Source of the DNA: Bordetella genomosp. 8
GTDB lineage: Bacteria > Pseudomonadota > Gammaproteobacteria > Burkholderiales > Burkholderiaceae_B
Direction of reading: 5' to 3'
Length of the DNA: 64,000 bases
Assembly: GCF_002119685.1 (NCBI RefSeq)
Contig: NZ_CP021108.1
Span: forward strand, 2,790,001-2,854,000
This document shows, piece by piece, positions 41,809-50,434 of this stretch; positions within the stretch are counted from its first letter, which is position 1; each line of letters starts with the position of its first letter. The notes under the pieces are model-generated. The model had not been told where the DNA came from. It was given only the letters and a program-made list of their open reading frames with translations, and ran no database searches. The position numbers and the translations under genes are program-made.

Positions 41809-42939
41809 TTGAAATACACACGTATGCCGATCGAGGCGCAGGCGCCGGAAGAAGTCGGCTATGGCCGCATCCAGAACAATCTGTCGGAAAGCTCCATCGC
41901 CGACCGCAAGCTGGGCGAACTGGGTGTGGACCTGTCCGACCTGACCCTGTTGTACGGCGAGCACCGCGGCGACCTGGCGCTGCGCGAGCAGATCGCGCGG
42001 CAGGCCGGCAGCCCGGCGATACATACCGACGACGTGCTGGTGTGCGCCGGCGCCGCCGGTGCCTTGTTCATCGTCTCCAGCGCCTTGCTGAAGCCGGATT
42101 CGCATCTGGTCGTGGTGCGGCCGAACTACGCCACCAACATTGAAACGCCGAAAGCGATCGGCTGCGAGATCAGCTACGTCGATCTGTCCTTCGAGTCCGG
42201 CTACAAGACGGATATCGACGCCATCGAGCGCGCCGTGCGGCCCGACACCGCCATCATCAGCGTGACCTGCCCGCACAACCCGACCGGCTCGATGATGTCC
42301 TGGGACGACCTGCTGCGCCTGGACGACATCGCCCGGCGCAACGACTGCGTGGTGCTGGTGGACGAGACTTACCGCGACCTCAGCCACGGCGAGCCCTACC
42401 CGACGGCGGCCAGCATCAGCGATCGTTTCATCGCCGTATCGTCCTTGTCCAAGGCCTATGGCACGCCGGGGATACGCGTCGGCTGGCTGATCACCCGCAA
42501 CCGGCCGCTCTACGACCTGTTCCTGGCGGCCAAGGAGCAGATCGGCATCTGCGGCTCGGTCCTGGACGAGGCGGTGGGCACGGCGGTGCTGGCGCAGCGC
42601 GAGGCCTGGCTGAAGACCAGCAATCAGCGCAACCTGCGCCACCGCGACATCCTGCGGGCGTGGATGCGGGATGAGCCCTATATGGAGTGGGTGGAGCCGA
42701 CCGGTGGCGTGGTGTGCTTTCCCCGGCTGAAGGTGCCGGCGTCGTTCGACCTGGACCGCTTCTACCGCAGCCTGCTGGAGCGTCACGGCACCTATGTCGG
42801 CCCCGGCCACTGGTTCGACATGCCGCGCCATTACATGCGCATCGGCTACGCCTGGGTGACCGAGCAGCAGCTGCGCGACGGCCTGGCGGGGATATCGGCG
42901 GCAATCCGCGAACAATTGGACGAACATCGCGGGGGATGA
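41809..42939 (+). CDS. PLP-dependent aminotransferase, fold type I
   Basis: 376 residues from a TTG start with AAGGGG five bases upstream; an ATG five codons later is the alternative. Fold-type I landmarks: CPHNPTGSMMSWDDL, DETYRDLS, and the catalytic lysine in SSLSKAYGTPGIRVGW. The N-terminus is short compared with AspAT. It belongs to the class I/II group that includes enduracididine/arginine-type and aminotransferases with altered substrates. Because a LuxR regulator precedes it and an exported lyase follows, an amino-acid-derived signal or nitrogen role is possible but not shown. Confidence 0.85.
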   Translation: MKYTRMPIEAQAPEEVGYGRIQNNLSESSIADRKLGELGVDLSDLTLLYGEHRGDLALREQIARQAGSPAIHTDDVLVCAGAAGALFIVSSALLKPDSHLVVVRPNYATNIETPKAIGCEISYVDLSFESGYKTDIDAIERAVRPDTAIISVTCPHNPTGSMMSWDDLLRLDDIARRNDCVVLVDETYRDLSHGEPYPTAASISDRFIAVSSLSKAYGTPGIRVGWLITRNRPLYDLFLAAKEQIGICGSVLDEAVGTAVLAQREAWLKTSNQRNLRHRDILRAWMRDEPYMEWVEPTGGVVCFPRLKVPASFDLDRFYRSLLERHGTYVGPGHWFDMPRHYMRIGYAWVTEQQLRDGLAGISAAIREQLDEHRGG

Positions 42940-43078
42940 CCTCCGGACGACGGCAAGGGGAGCCATGCGTAAGCCGGTCATGCGGCCAGCCGGGTGATCG
43001 CCGGGCGCGGCAACGGTATCATCGTGGTTTTCCGGGCGCGCACGCTCCGGACCGATGGATGCCAAGCAAGGAGACCCC

Positions 43079-44635
43079 ATGACCGTTGCCACACACCGGG
43101 CCCGCCGAGCGAGCCGCGGCTCGCGCCGTTTCGCCGCCGCCGGCCTGCTCGCGCTTGGCCTGGCGTGCGTCCGCGCCGACGCCGCGAGCGGCGGCGCCAG
43201 CGGCCTGCATGACAATTTCTTCTGGCTCGGCCAGTTCAACAAGGCGTCGATCGTCATGACGACGGAGCAGGGCATCCTGCCGCCGGACATCGCGCAGAAA
43301 ACGGCGCGCGCCGTCGCCCAGGTGATCGCGGAAGGCGACAAGCCCGGCGGCAAGCGGCCCGGCGACTACCTGCAGCTGGAACCGCTGATCACCAAGATCG
43401 CGGGCGCCGACGCCACCCGCATGCATTCCGGCCGCAGCCGCCAGGACATCCTGGCCACCACCCGGCGCGTCATGCTGCGCGATCGCCTGCTGGATCTTTA
43501 CGAAGCGCTGAACCAGGCGCACGCGTCGGTCAACGCGCTGGCCGAGAAGTACGCCGACGCCATCGTGCCGGCCTATACCAATGGCGTACAAGCGCAACCC
43601 ACCACCTACGGCCATTATCTGCTGGCGTTTTCCGACGTGCTGGACCGCGACGCCGCGCGCCTGCGCCAGGTCTATGCCCGCGTGAACCTGAGCCCCATGG
43701 GCGCGGCGGCGCTGGGCACGTCCAGTTTCCCGATCGACCGCAAGCGCCTGGCCGACCTGCTGGGCTTCGACGGCGTGGTGGACAATTCCTACGACGCCGC
43801 CCAGTTTTCGCAGATCGATATCGGCGCGGAAGCCGCCAGCCTGGCCAGCACCATGGCGCTCAGCGTGGGCGCCTTCGTGCAGGATATCCATACGCAGTAC
43901 CACCAGCCCAAGCCCTGGCTGATGCTCACGGAAGGCAAGCTGACGGGCACCAGCAGCATCATGCCGCAGAAGCGCAATCCGTATGCGTTGAACGACGTGC
44001 GGCTGGCCGCCAGCGAAACCGTCGGCGACGCGATGGCGGCGCTGGTTGTGGCGCACAACGTGGAGCCTGGCATGCCCGACTACAAGCGTGGCCAGGCGCA
44101 GGACGCGGTGGACTCCGCCACGGATATGTACCTGAAGCTGGACGACATGCTGGGCGGCCTGGTGCTGAACCGCGAACGCGCGCTGGCCGAGGTGGACGCC
44201 GATTATTCGACCACCACCGAACTTGCCGACGTCCTGCAGCGCGACGCCAACGTGCCGTTCCGCATCGGCCATCATTTTGCTTCCGAACTGGTCAGCTACG
44301 GCCGCCAGAACAACCTGAAGCCGGCCGATATCCCGTACACGGAAGCGCAGCGCATCTATACGGCCTCCGGCAAGGCGAACGGCGTGGATAACGCCAAGCT
44401 GCCGCTGGACGAAGCGCGCTTTCGCCAGGTGCTGACCGCGCAGAACATGATCGCCTCCAGCAAGGGCCAGGGCGGTCCGCAGCCCGCCGAAGTCGCGCGC
44501 ATGCTCGCCGACGCCAAGCAGCGCCTGTCGGTGGACATGACCTGGGTGCAGAGCACGCGCGATCGCCTGACCACCGCGCAGGACAACCTGGACCGGGCCT
44601 TCGACGCGGTCGCCAATCCCCCGGCCAAGAAGTAA
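43079..44635 (+). CDS. Exported argininosuccinate lyase/fumarase-superfamily protein
   Basis: 518 residues, longer than cytoplasmic argininosuccinate lyase (about 460) because of a signal peptide (RRFAAAGLLALGLACVRADA, ending near 35) and a C-terminal helix. The superfamily signature GTSSIMPQKRNP is intact and MHSGRSRQDI is the substrate loop expected in ASL. Other ASL-like features are EGKLTGTSS and the AFVQDIHTQYHQPKPWL stretch. An ASL-type reaction in the periplasm is unusual. It could use a different amine-linked dicarboxylate. No RBS stronger than GGAGACC is seen before the ATG. Confidence 0.8.
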   Translation: MTVATHRARRASRGSRRFAAAGLLALGLACVRADAASGGASGLHDNFFWLGQFNKASIVMTTEQGILPPDIAQKTARAVAQVIAEGDKPGGKRPGDYLQLEPLITKIAGADATRMHSGRSRQDILATTRRVMLRDRLLDLYEALNQAHASVNALAEKYADAIVPAYTNGVQAQPTTYGHYLLAFSDVLDRDAARLRQVYARVNLSPMGAAALGTSSFPIDRKRLADLLGFDGVVDNSYDAAQFSQIDIGAEAASLASTMALSVGAFVQDIHTQYHQPKPWLMLTEGKLTGTSSIMPQKRNPYALNDVRLAASETVGDAMAALVVAHNVEPGMPDYKRGQAQDAVDSATDMYLKLDDMLGGLVLNRERALAEVDADYSTTTELADVLQRDANVPFRIGHHFASELVSYGRQNNLKPADIPYTEAQRIYTASGKANGVDNAKLPLDEARFRQVLTAQNMIASSKGQGGPQPAEVARMLADAKQRLSVDMTWVQSTRDRLTTAQDNLDRAFDAVANPPAKK

Positions 44636-44654
44636 TCCCCCCGGCGCGCGGCGA

Positions 44655-45551
44655 TCAGACCGACCGTGCGATAAGGTCGCGCAGCCACTGGTGCGCGGGA
44701 TCGCGGTGCAGCCTTTCATGCCACAGCATGAGCATCTCGAAGCCCGCCACTTCCAGCGGCGGCTCGACCACTTGCAGCGCACGGTTGCCGAGCACCAGCC
44801 GGGACGGCACCAGGGCCACCAGGTCGGTGCTGGCCAATACGGCCGCCAGGAACAGGAAATGGGGCACCGATAGCGCCACCCGGCGCGTCATGCCCAGCCG
44901 CGCCAGCGCCGCGTCCGTCACGCCCTGGAAGCCGCCGCCGTCCGCCGATACGATGGCGTGGTCGAGCGTGCAGAACTGCGCCAGGGTCGGCCGGCGCTTC
45001 AACCGAGGATGCCCCTTGCGACCGGCCAGCACGTAGCGCTCGACGAACAGCGAGCGCTGCCGCAGCCCGGGCGACGCTTCGGCGGCGATGTGGAAGGCGA
45101 GATCCACGTCGCCCTGGTCCGCCTGGCGCGCCAGCATCGGCGGATTCAGTTCGAGTATGGCCAGGCGCGAGCGAGGCGCCGCCGCACGCAGGGCCGCCAG
45201 GGCCGGCAGCAATATGGTCGATTCGCCATAGTCGGACGCCGCCGCCCGCCAGGTCTGTGCGGCCCGCGCGGGATCGAACGGACGGCTGGGCGCGACGGCC
45301 CGTTCCAGCGCCTCCAGGGCCAGGCGGAGCGGCTCGCGCAATTCGTCCGCGCGCGCCGTGGGCCGCATGCCGCGCGGGCCGGGCAGCAGCAGCGGGTCGC
45401 CGAGCACTTCTCTCAACCGTGCCAGCTGCACGCTTACCGTGGGTTGCGACAGATGCAGCCGCCGCGCCGCGCGGGTCACATTGTGTTCCGCCAGCAAGGC
45501 GTCCAGCGTGACCAGCAGGTTCAGGTCGAGGCGGCGCAAGGAATTGTTCAT
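44655..45551 (-). CDS. LysR-family transcriptional regulator (NodD/nahR-like)
   Basis: 298 residues from MNNSLRRLDLNLLVTLDALL, the NodD/NahR-type opening; the helix-turn-helix is HNVTRAARRLHLSQPTVSVQLARLRE. The effector domain continues to the C-terminus. It is divergent from the NAD(P)H-quinone reductase gene over a 96-base gap, the classic layout for a LysR that controls its neighbour. The inducer is not known. Confidence 0.88.
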   Translation of the reverse strand: MNNSLRRLDLNLLVTLDALLAEHNVTRAARRLHLSQPTVSVQLARLREVLGDPLLLPGPRGMRPTARADELREPLRLALEALERAVAPSRPFDPARAAQTWRAAASDYGESTILLPALAALRAAAPRSRLAILELNPPMLARQADQGDVDLAFHIAAEASPGLRQRSLFVERYVLAGRKGHPRLKRRPTLAQFCTLDHAIVSADGGGFQGVTDAALARLGMTRRVALSVPHFLFLAAVLASTDLVALVPSRLVLGNRALQVVEPPLEVAGFEMLMLWHERLHRDPAHQWLRDLIARSV

Positions 45552-45647
45552 GGCAATACCTGGCATTACGGAAATTCATTTTGACTATACCCGAGGCATG
45601 CCTATCGTATGTCCATACGCACTTGCGAGCCTATGGAGCACCGCCTC

Positions 45648-46469
45648 ATGAATGTCCTGATCGTTTATGCCCACCCCGAGCCTCGTTCCCTGAACGGGGC
45701 CATCAAGGAATTTACCGTCGAACGGCTGCGCCAGGCGGGACACGCCGTGCAGGTATCGGACCTGTACGCCATGCGCTGGAATGCGGTGGTGGATCGTGCC
45801 GACAATACCGCGGCGCGGACCGATGCACATTACGACGTATCCACGGATTCGGAGCAGGCTTATGCGAACGGCACGCAGAGCGCCGACATCGCCGGCGAAC
45901 AGGAAAAATTGAATTGGGCCGATGCCGTGATCCTGCAGTTCCCGCTCTGGTGGTTTTCGATGCCGGCCATACTCAAGGGCTGGGTCGATCGCGTGTATGC
46001 CTGCGGATACGCCTATGGCGTGGGGGAACACTCGGACACGCATTGGGGCGACCGCTATGGCGAAGGCACCCTGGCCGGCAAGCGGGCCATGCTGGTGGTG
46101 ACGGCGGGTGGCTGGGCGTCGCACTACGCCGCGCGCGGCATCAATGGGTCGATTGACGACATCCTGTTTCCCATCCAGCACGGCATCCTGTTCTTCCCGG
46201 GCTTCGACGTGCTGCCGCCTTATGTGGTCTACCGCACGAGCCACCTGGATGCCGCCGGCTTCGCCGGGATCCGTGACACGCTGGGCCGGCGACTGGATGC
46301 GTTGGCGACCACGGAACCCATCCCGTTCCGCAAGCAGAACGGCGGCGATTACCTGATACCCGAGCTGACCCTAAGGCCGGACATCGCCCCAGGTCAGGCG
46401 GGAACGGCCATCCATCGGCGTCAGGCGGCGTCGCGGTCGCCGCGCGATTCCCAGAACACCACGCGCTGA
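45648..46469 (+). CDS. NAD(P)H-dependent quinone/flavin oxidoreductase (flavodoxin-like fold)
   Basis: 273 residues. The start MNVLIVYAHPEPRSLNGAI is the family's FMN-binding opening, and LQFPLWWFSMPAILKGWVDRV, the FAD/FMN site of DT-diaphorase and modulator-of-drug-activity-like proteins, is present. The C-terminal 25 residues overlap the end of the convergent ABC permease gene by 49 bases and are basic and low-complexity. It probably reduces quinones or azo/nitro compounds by two electrons. Likely controlled by the divergent LysR. Confidence 0.87.
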   Translation: MNVLIVYAHPEPRSLNGAIKEFTVERLRQAGHAVQVSDLYAMRWNAVVDRADNTAARTDAHYDVSTDSEQAYANGTQSADIAGEQEKLNWADAVILQFPLWWFSMPAILKGWVDRVYACGYAYGVGEHSDTHWGDRYGEGTLAGKRAMLVVTAGGWASHYAARGINGSIDDILFPIQHGILFFPGFDVLPPYVVYRTSHLDAAGFAGIRDTLGRRLDALATTEPIPFRKQNGGDYLIPELTLRPDIAPGQAGTAIHRRQAASRSPRDSQNTTR

Positions 46470-47203
46470 TGGATCTGGCGCATCAGCATGGATCCGGCCA
46501 GGCCGATGACGGCCAGCAGCAGCACGCCGGCGAACATGGTGGCCAGGCTCATGCTGACCGAGGCCGACGCGATCAGGTAGCCCAGGCCCTTTTGCGCGGA
46601 CAGGAATTCGCCCACGACCGCGCCGATCAGCGCCATCGCGACGCCTATCTGAAGCCCGGAGAAGATATCGCCCGCCGCGGCGGGCAGCTTCACGTGCAGC
46701 AGCAGATAGGCCCGGCTGGCGGAAAACGCACGGCAGGCATCCAACAGCTCGGTGTCCGTGCGCTTGATGCCGTTGATGGTGTTGACGAACAAGGGGAAGA
46801 AGCACACCAGCGCGACCAGCACCACCTTGGACGACATGCCGAAGCCGAACCACACCAGGATGATGGGTCCGAGGGCCACCTTGGGCATCGCCTGTAGCCC
46901 GACCAGCAGCGGATACAGGAATCGCTCGAAGGTGCGGGATTCGGCCAGCAAGGCGCCCAGCAGCACGGCCAGGCCGCAACCGATGGCATAGCCGGCCAGC
47001 GATTCCGCCAGGGTGGCCCAGATATGCGGCCACAGCGTCCCATCGGCGAAGCCGCCGTATAGCGCGCCGAACACGGCGCCGGGCGGCGGCAGCAGGTAGT
47101 CGGGGATGGCGAAGGCCTGGATGGACCAGTGCCAGATCGCGATGAGCACGGCGACGCTGATCAGCGGGTACAGGAAAGAGGTGATGTCTAGGCGTTTCAG
47201 CAT
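46421..47203 (-). CDS. ABC transporter permease, SsuC/TauC type (second importer)
   Basis: 260 residues, about six membrane segments. The coupling loop TDTELLDACRAFSASRAYLLLHVKLPA is standard. It is the last gene of the long minus-strand operon starting near 57 kb. It follows its ATPase gene by 26 bases. Confidence 0.9.
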   Translation of the reverse strand: MLKRLDITSFLYPLISVAVLIAIWHWSIQAFAIPDYLLPPPGAVFGALYGGFADGTLWPHIWATLAESLAGYAIGCGLAVLLGALLAESRTFERFLYPLLVGLQAMPKVALGPIILVWFGFGMSSKVVLVALVCFFPLFVNTINGIKRTDTELLDACRAFSASRAYLLLHVKLPAAAGDIFSGLQIGVAMALIGAVVGEFLSAQKGLGYLIASASVSMSLATMFAGVLLLAVIGLAGSMLMRQIHQRVVFWESRGDRDAA

Positions 47204-47229
47204 GGAGGGAAAGGCGGAAGACCTCGCGG

Positions 47230-48021
47230 TCAGGCGGCCTGGGTTGCCGCCCCGGTCTCGGCCTGGGCGTGGGTGAAATGGCGACGCAGATGCTGGCAGG
47301 CGGCATTGAAGGCCGCGTCACCCAGCGTTTCCAGGGTGCGCGGACGCGGCAGGTCGGGGCGATAGTCTTCGATGATGCGTCCGGGCCGGGGCGACATGAC
47401 CAGCACCCGGTCGGCCAGGAAAACCGCTTCCGGAATGCTGTGGGTGATGAACAGCACCGATTTGCGCTGCGTGCTCCAGATGCGCTGCAGTTCCAGCGTC
47501 AGGGCTTCGCGGGTCAGGGCGTCCAGGGCCGCGAAGGGCTCGTCCATCAGCAGCAGGTCGGGATCGGCCAGCAACATGCGGGCGATGCCCACGCGTTGCT
47601 GCATGCCGCCGGACAATTCGCCCGGATAGTTGCCGGCGAACCCGCCCAGCGATACCAGGTCCAGCAACGATCGCGCGCGTTCGCGCGCCGGTTCCGCCGG
47701 CAGATTCATGGTGCGCGCCGGCAGCAATACATTGTCCAGCACCGTCTTCCAAGGCAGCAGATTGGGTTTCTGGAACACCACGCCGGCGCGGCGGCTCGGC
47801 CGCGTCACGGTTTCGCCACCCAGGCTGACGTCGCCTTCGGTGGGATGCAGCAATCCTGCCGCCAGTTTCAGCAGCGTGGACTTGCCGCAGCCGGAAGGAC
47901 CCAGCACCGCCACGAACTCGCCCGGCGCGATGTCAAGGTCGATGTCCGCCAGCGCCTGTATCCTGCCGCGCCGCGTCGGATAGGTCAGCCCGACGCGCTT
48001 GAAGCTCAGTGCCGCGCTCAT
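47230..48021 (-). CDS. ABC transporter ATP-binding protein, SsuB type (second importer)
   Basis: 263 residues. Walker A GPSGCGKST, signature LSGGMQQRVGI, Walker B LLLMDEPFAALDA and switch ITHSIPEAV are present. The start MSAALSFKRVG was chosen since the upstream gene's stop overlaps it by four bases, a translational coupling. The SBP for this importer is two genes upstream, with a hydrolase between. Confidence 0.9.
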   Translation of the reverse strand: MSAALSFKRVGLTYPTRRGRIQALADIDLDIAPGEFVAVLGPSGCGKSTLLKLAAGLLHPTEGDVSLGGETVTRPSRRAGVVFQKPNLLPWKTVLDNVLLPARTMNLPAEPARERARSLLDLVSLGGFAGNYPGELSGGMQQRVGIARMLLADPDLLLMDEPFAALDALTREALTLELQRIWSTQRKSVLFITHSIPEAVFLADRVLVMSPRPGRIIEDYRPDLPRPRTLETLGDAAFNAACQHLRRHFTHAQAETGAATQAA

Positions 48022-49349
48022 GCACCCGCTCCATGCGCGGCGGCGGCGGTGGCCAGGAAGCGCTGCACGGCTTCCCATGACTGCCGGTTGGCGCGGGCAT
48101 TGGCATGCGGCGTGCCGCCGCCGGTCAGCACCACGCCCGCCACGGGGTGGGGCTTGGCGATCAGCGTGGCGGGCACGTTGGGCACGCCGATGGCATGGCC
48201 GGCGCCCTGGCCGCAGACGTGTTCGACCGGCCAGCGGTGGCCGTGCTCCTCGAGCGTGGTGGCGATCTGTTCGCTGAACAGGGTGGAAGGCCAGAAGCCG
48301 TCGTCGGTGCCGGAGATCAGCATGACGGGGCCTTGTATCTTCTCCACGGCGATGCGGGCGGCGGCGACGGAGGCGGGGTCGCGCAGCGGGGTATGGAAGG
48401 CCGGCGCCTGCCGCACCGGCTGGCCGTCCGCGGGCACCTGGTTGAAGGCCGCCCAATCGACCTGGGGGTTGTCCTGCCACACATTGCGCAGTGCCTGTCC
48501 CTGCCAGGTCCAGGTCGGCGAATCCGGCGCTTCGCCCGGCGCGCCGGCGCGCAGCGTGCCATGCACGACCGCGCTGGGCACATAGGCGATGGCGGCGTTG
48601 ACCAGGCCCGGGAAGCGCGAGGCCAGCAACAGGGTGAGTTCGCCGCCACGCGACTGGCCCGTCACGGCAACGAAGCCGTGGGCGGGGTCCAGGTTGGCGC
48701 GGGTCCAGCGCAGCGCTTTTTCGAAGTACTCCAACGGCGTGCGGGAGATATGCGCCGGCAGGCCGGGCGCCTTGAAATAGCCCAAGGCAAACGCGGTGTA
48801 GCCGTGGGCTGCGTACAGCGCGGCCCGCTGGCGCGGAATGCCGCCGCCGGAGCCGTTCAGCACGATGATGACGGGCCGGGGTTCGGTGCCCGCGGGACGG
48901 AATACGGTACCTACCAACCCGTCTTCCTGGATCTCACGGCGCGTGACGCCTTCCACGACATAGCGCTGCACCAGCGTGGCATGGGCGCTGGCCTGCCCGT
49001 CGGCGCTCTCGGCGTCGATGGCGATGGCCAGCGTGTCCACCTCGTCGCTGCGCTCGGGGTCGGTCGGGGGCTGGATGCGCTTCATGGCCCAGACCACGGC
49101 CATGGCGTCGGCGTCGTCCCAGTCGCCGCTGGCGGGCGCCTGCTTATCCAGGTCGACCATGCCGTCGGCGCCGACCGTGAACGTCGCCTCGCTGCGCCAG
49201 ACGCTGCCGTCCGGATGGCGCAATTCGGCGCGCAGCCGCGCCGGCCCTGGCGGAAAGCCGGCCAGGACGATGCGGCGCGCGACGTCGACGGCCGCGTCCG
49301 CCGGCTCGACCCACAGCGTGGCGCCGGCTTTACCCTGGTTGCCGCTCAT
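48018..49349 (-). CDS. BAAT-like acyl-CoA thioester hydrolase / dienelactone-hydrolase-like protein
   Basis: 443 residues. The N-terminal ~130 residues are a beta-rich, Ig-like domain, then an alpha/beta hydrolase with nucleophile Ser in GQSRGGELTLLL, a downstream Asp region and His in GQGAGHAIGVP. This two-domain plan matches BAAT/acyl-CoA thioesterase I proteins. It is the only such enzyme in the operon and is sandwiched, with four-base overlaps at both ends, between the importer's binding protein and ATPase, so hydrolysis of a CoA or activated ester is part of the same physiological unit. Exact substrate unknown. Confidence 0.75.
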   Translation of the reverse strand: MSGNQGKAGATLWVEPADAAVDVARRIVLAGFPPGPARLRAELRHPDGSVWRSEATFTVGADGMVDLDKQAPASGDWDDADAMAVVWAMKRIQPPTDPERSDEVDTLAIAIDAESADGQASAHATLVQRYVVEGVTRREIQEDGLVGTVFRPAGTEPRPVIIVLNGSGGGIPRQRAALYAAHGYTAFALGYFKAPGLPAHISRTPLEYFEKALRWTRANLDPAHGFVAVTGQSRGGELTLLLASRFPGLVNAAIAYVPSAVVHGTLRAGAPGEAPDSPTWTWQGQALRNVWQDNPQVDWAAFNQVPADGQPVRQAPAFHTPLRDPASVAAARIAVEKIQGPVMLISGTDDGFWPSTLFSEQIATTLEEHGHRWPVEHVCGQGAGHAIGVPNVPATLIAKPHPVAGVVLTGGGTPHANARANRQSWEAVQRFLATAAAAHGAGA

Positions 49350-50419
49350 TTGGCCGCCTTCGCCTGCGCACGCACGGCATCGACATCGAAATCGTTGATC
49401 TGCTTGATGAACTCGTTGGAGAAGATATTGTCCACCGGCACGTTCGCCGACGGATACTCGCCCGCGGCCGCCATGGCCTGGATGCCGGCGGTGATGGCCT
49501 TCAGATCGTAGTAGCCGGGCACGCGCGGCTGGCCGGACGGGGTATAGAGCACCCGTTGCAGGCGCCGGCTGAGCAGCGTGGCCTGGTCCTTCAGCGCCTG
49601 GGCTTCATCGCCGGCCGGCTTGGATTGCGGATTGGCGCGCCAGAAGGCCCGCACGCAGAATTCCGGATTGGCGACGCAGGCCACCTGCGCCTTGGTATAG
49701 GCGCGGCCGAAGCGCACCATCAGGTCGGGATGGTCGCGGAAGGTGTCCACATGGGCGATGAAGCCGTTGCCCGCGGTTTCGGCGAAGACGGACGGGTAGG
49801 CGATGCGGCGGATGGGCGTGCCGGACATCTCCAGCATGTCGTTCCAGCTGCTGTTGAAGTTCAGCGCTTCCACCTTGCCGGTCTTCAAGGCCTGGAAGCC
49901 GGCGGCGAGCGCGCCCACGGCCACGTAGTCCACGTCCTTGCCGGGCGTCAGGCCGGCGGTGCGCAGCGCGGCGCGGCCGCCGGGAATGGTGCCCCAGGTC
50001 AGCGCGCCGACGCCGATCTGCTTGCCCTTGAAGTCGGCCAGCGTCTTGACCGGCGAATTGGCCAGCACGGCGAATTCCATGGTGTTGCCCGGCACGCCGT
50101 TATAGAAGTAGCGCAGGGGCAGGATGTCCTTGCCGCTGAAATAGCTGGAGATCACCGGTTCGGAGGTCGGATAGCCGAAGGTGACGCGCTTGCTCGCGAC
50201 CTGTGGCAACAGGGCGCCCGCGCCCTGGAACACGATGGTCTTGACCGACAGGTTTTCCTGCTTGAAATAGCCGAGTTCATCGGCGGCGGCGTAGGGCGCG
50301 CCGTCATGCACGGCGGGCGGGATGGCCAGCGCGACGGTGACTTCGTCCACGGCATAAGCGGGCGCCGCGGCCAGGGCGGCGAACAGCCCGCCCATCGCGA
50401 TTACGGAGGGGAAACGCAT
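49346..50419 (-). CDS. ABC transporter substrate-binding protein, NMT1 type (second importer)
   Basis: 357 residues. Signal peptide MRFPSVIAMGGLFAALAAAPAYA, then EVTVALAIPPAVHDGAPYAAADELGYF, typical of NMT1/ABC sulfonate/taurine/aromatic binders. Two cysteines (ACVANPEFCVRA) may form a disulfide in the periplasm. The gene overlaps the hydrolase gene by four bases. Ligand unknown; the acyl-CoA ligase immediately upstream suggests a carboxylic acid. Confidence 0.85.
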   Translation of the reverse strand: MRFPSVIAMGGLFAALAAAPAYAVDEVTVALAIPPAVHDGAPYAAADELGYFKQENLSVKTIVFQGAGALLPQVASKRVTFGYPTSEPVISSYFSGKDILPLRYFYNGVPGNTMEFAVLANSPVKTLADFKGKQIGVGALTWGTIPGGRAALRTAGLTPGKDVDYVAVGALAAGFQALKTGKVEALNFNSSWNDMLEMSGTPIRRIAYPSVFAETAGNGFIAHVDTFRDHPDLMVRFGRAYTKAQVACVANPEFCVRAFWRANPQSKPAGDEAQALKDQATLLSRRLQRVLYTPSGQPRVPGYYDLKAITAGIQAMAAAGEYPSANVPVDNIFSNEFIKQINDFDVDAVRAQAKAAK

Positions 50420-50434
50420 GGAAAGTCCTTTTTT

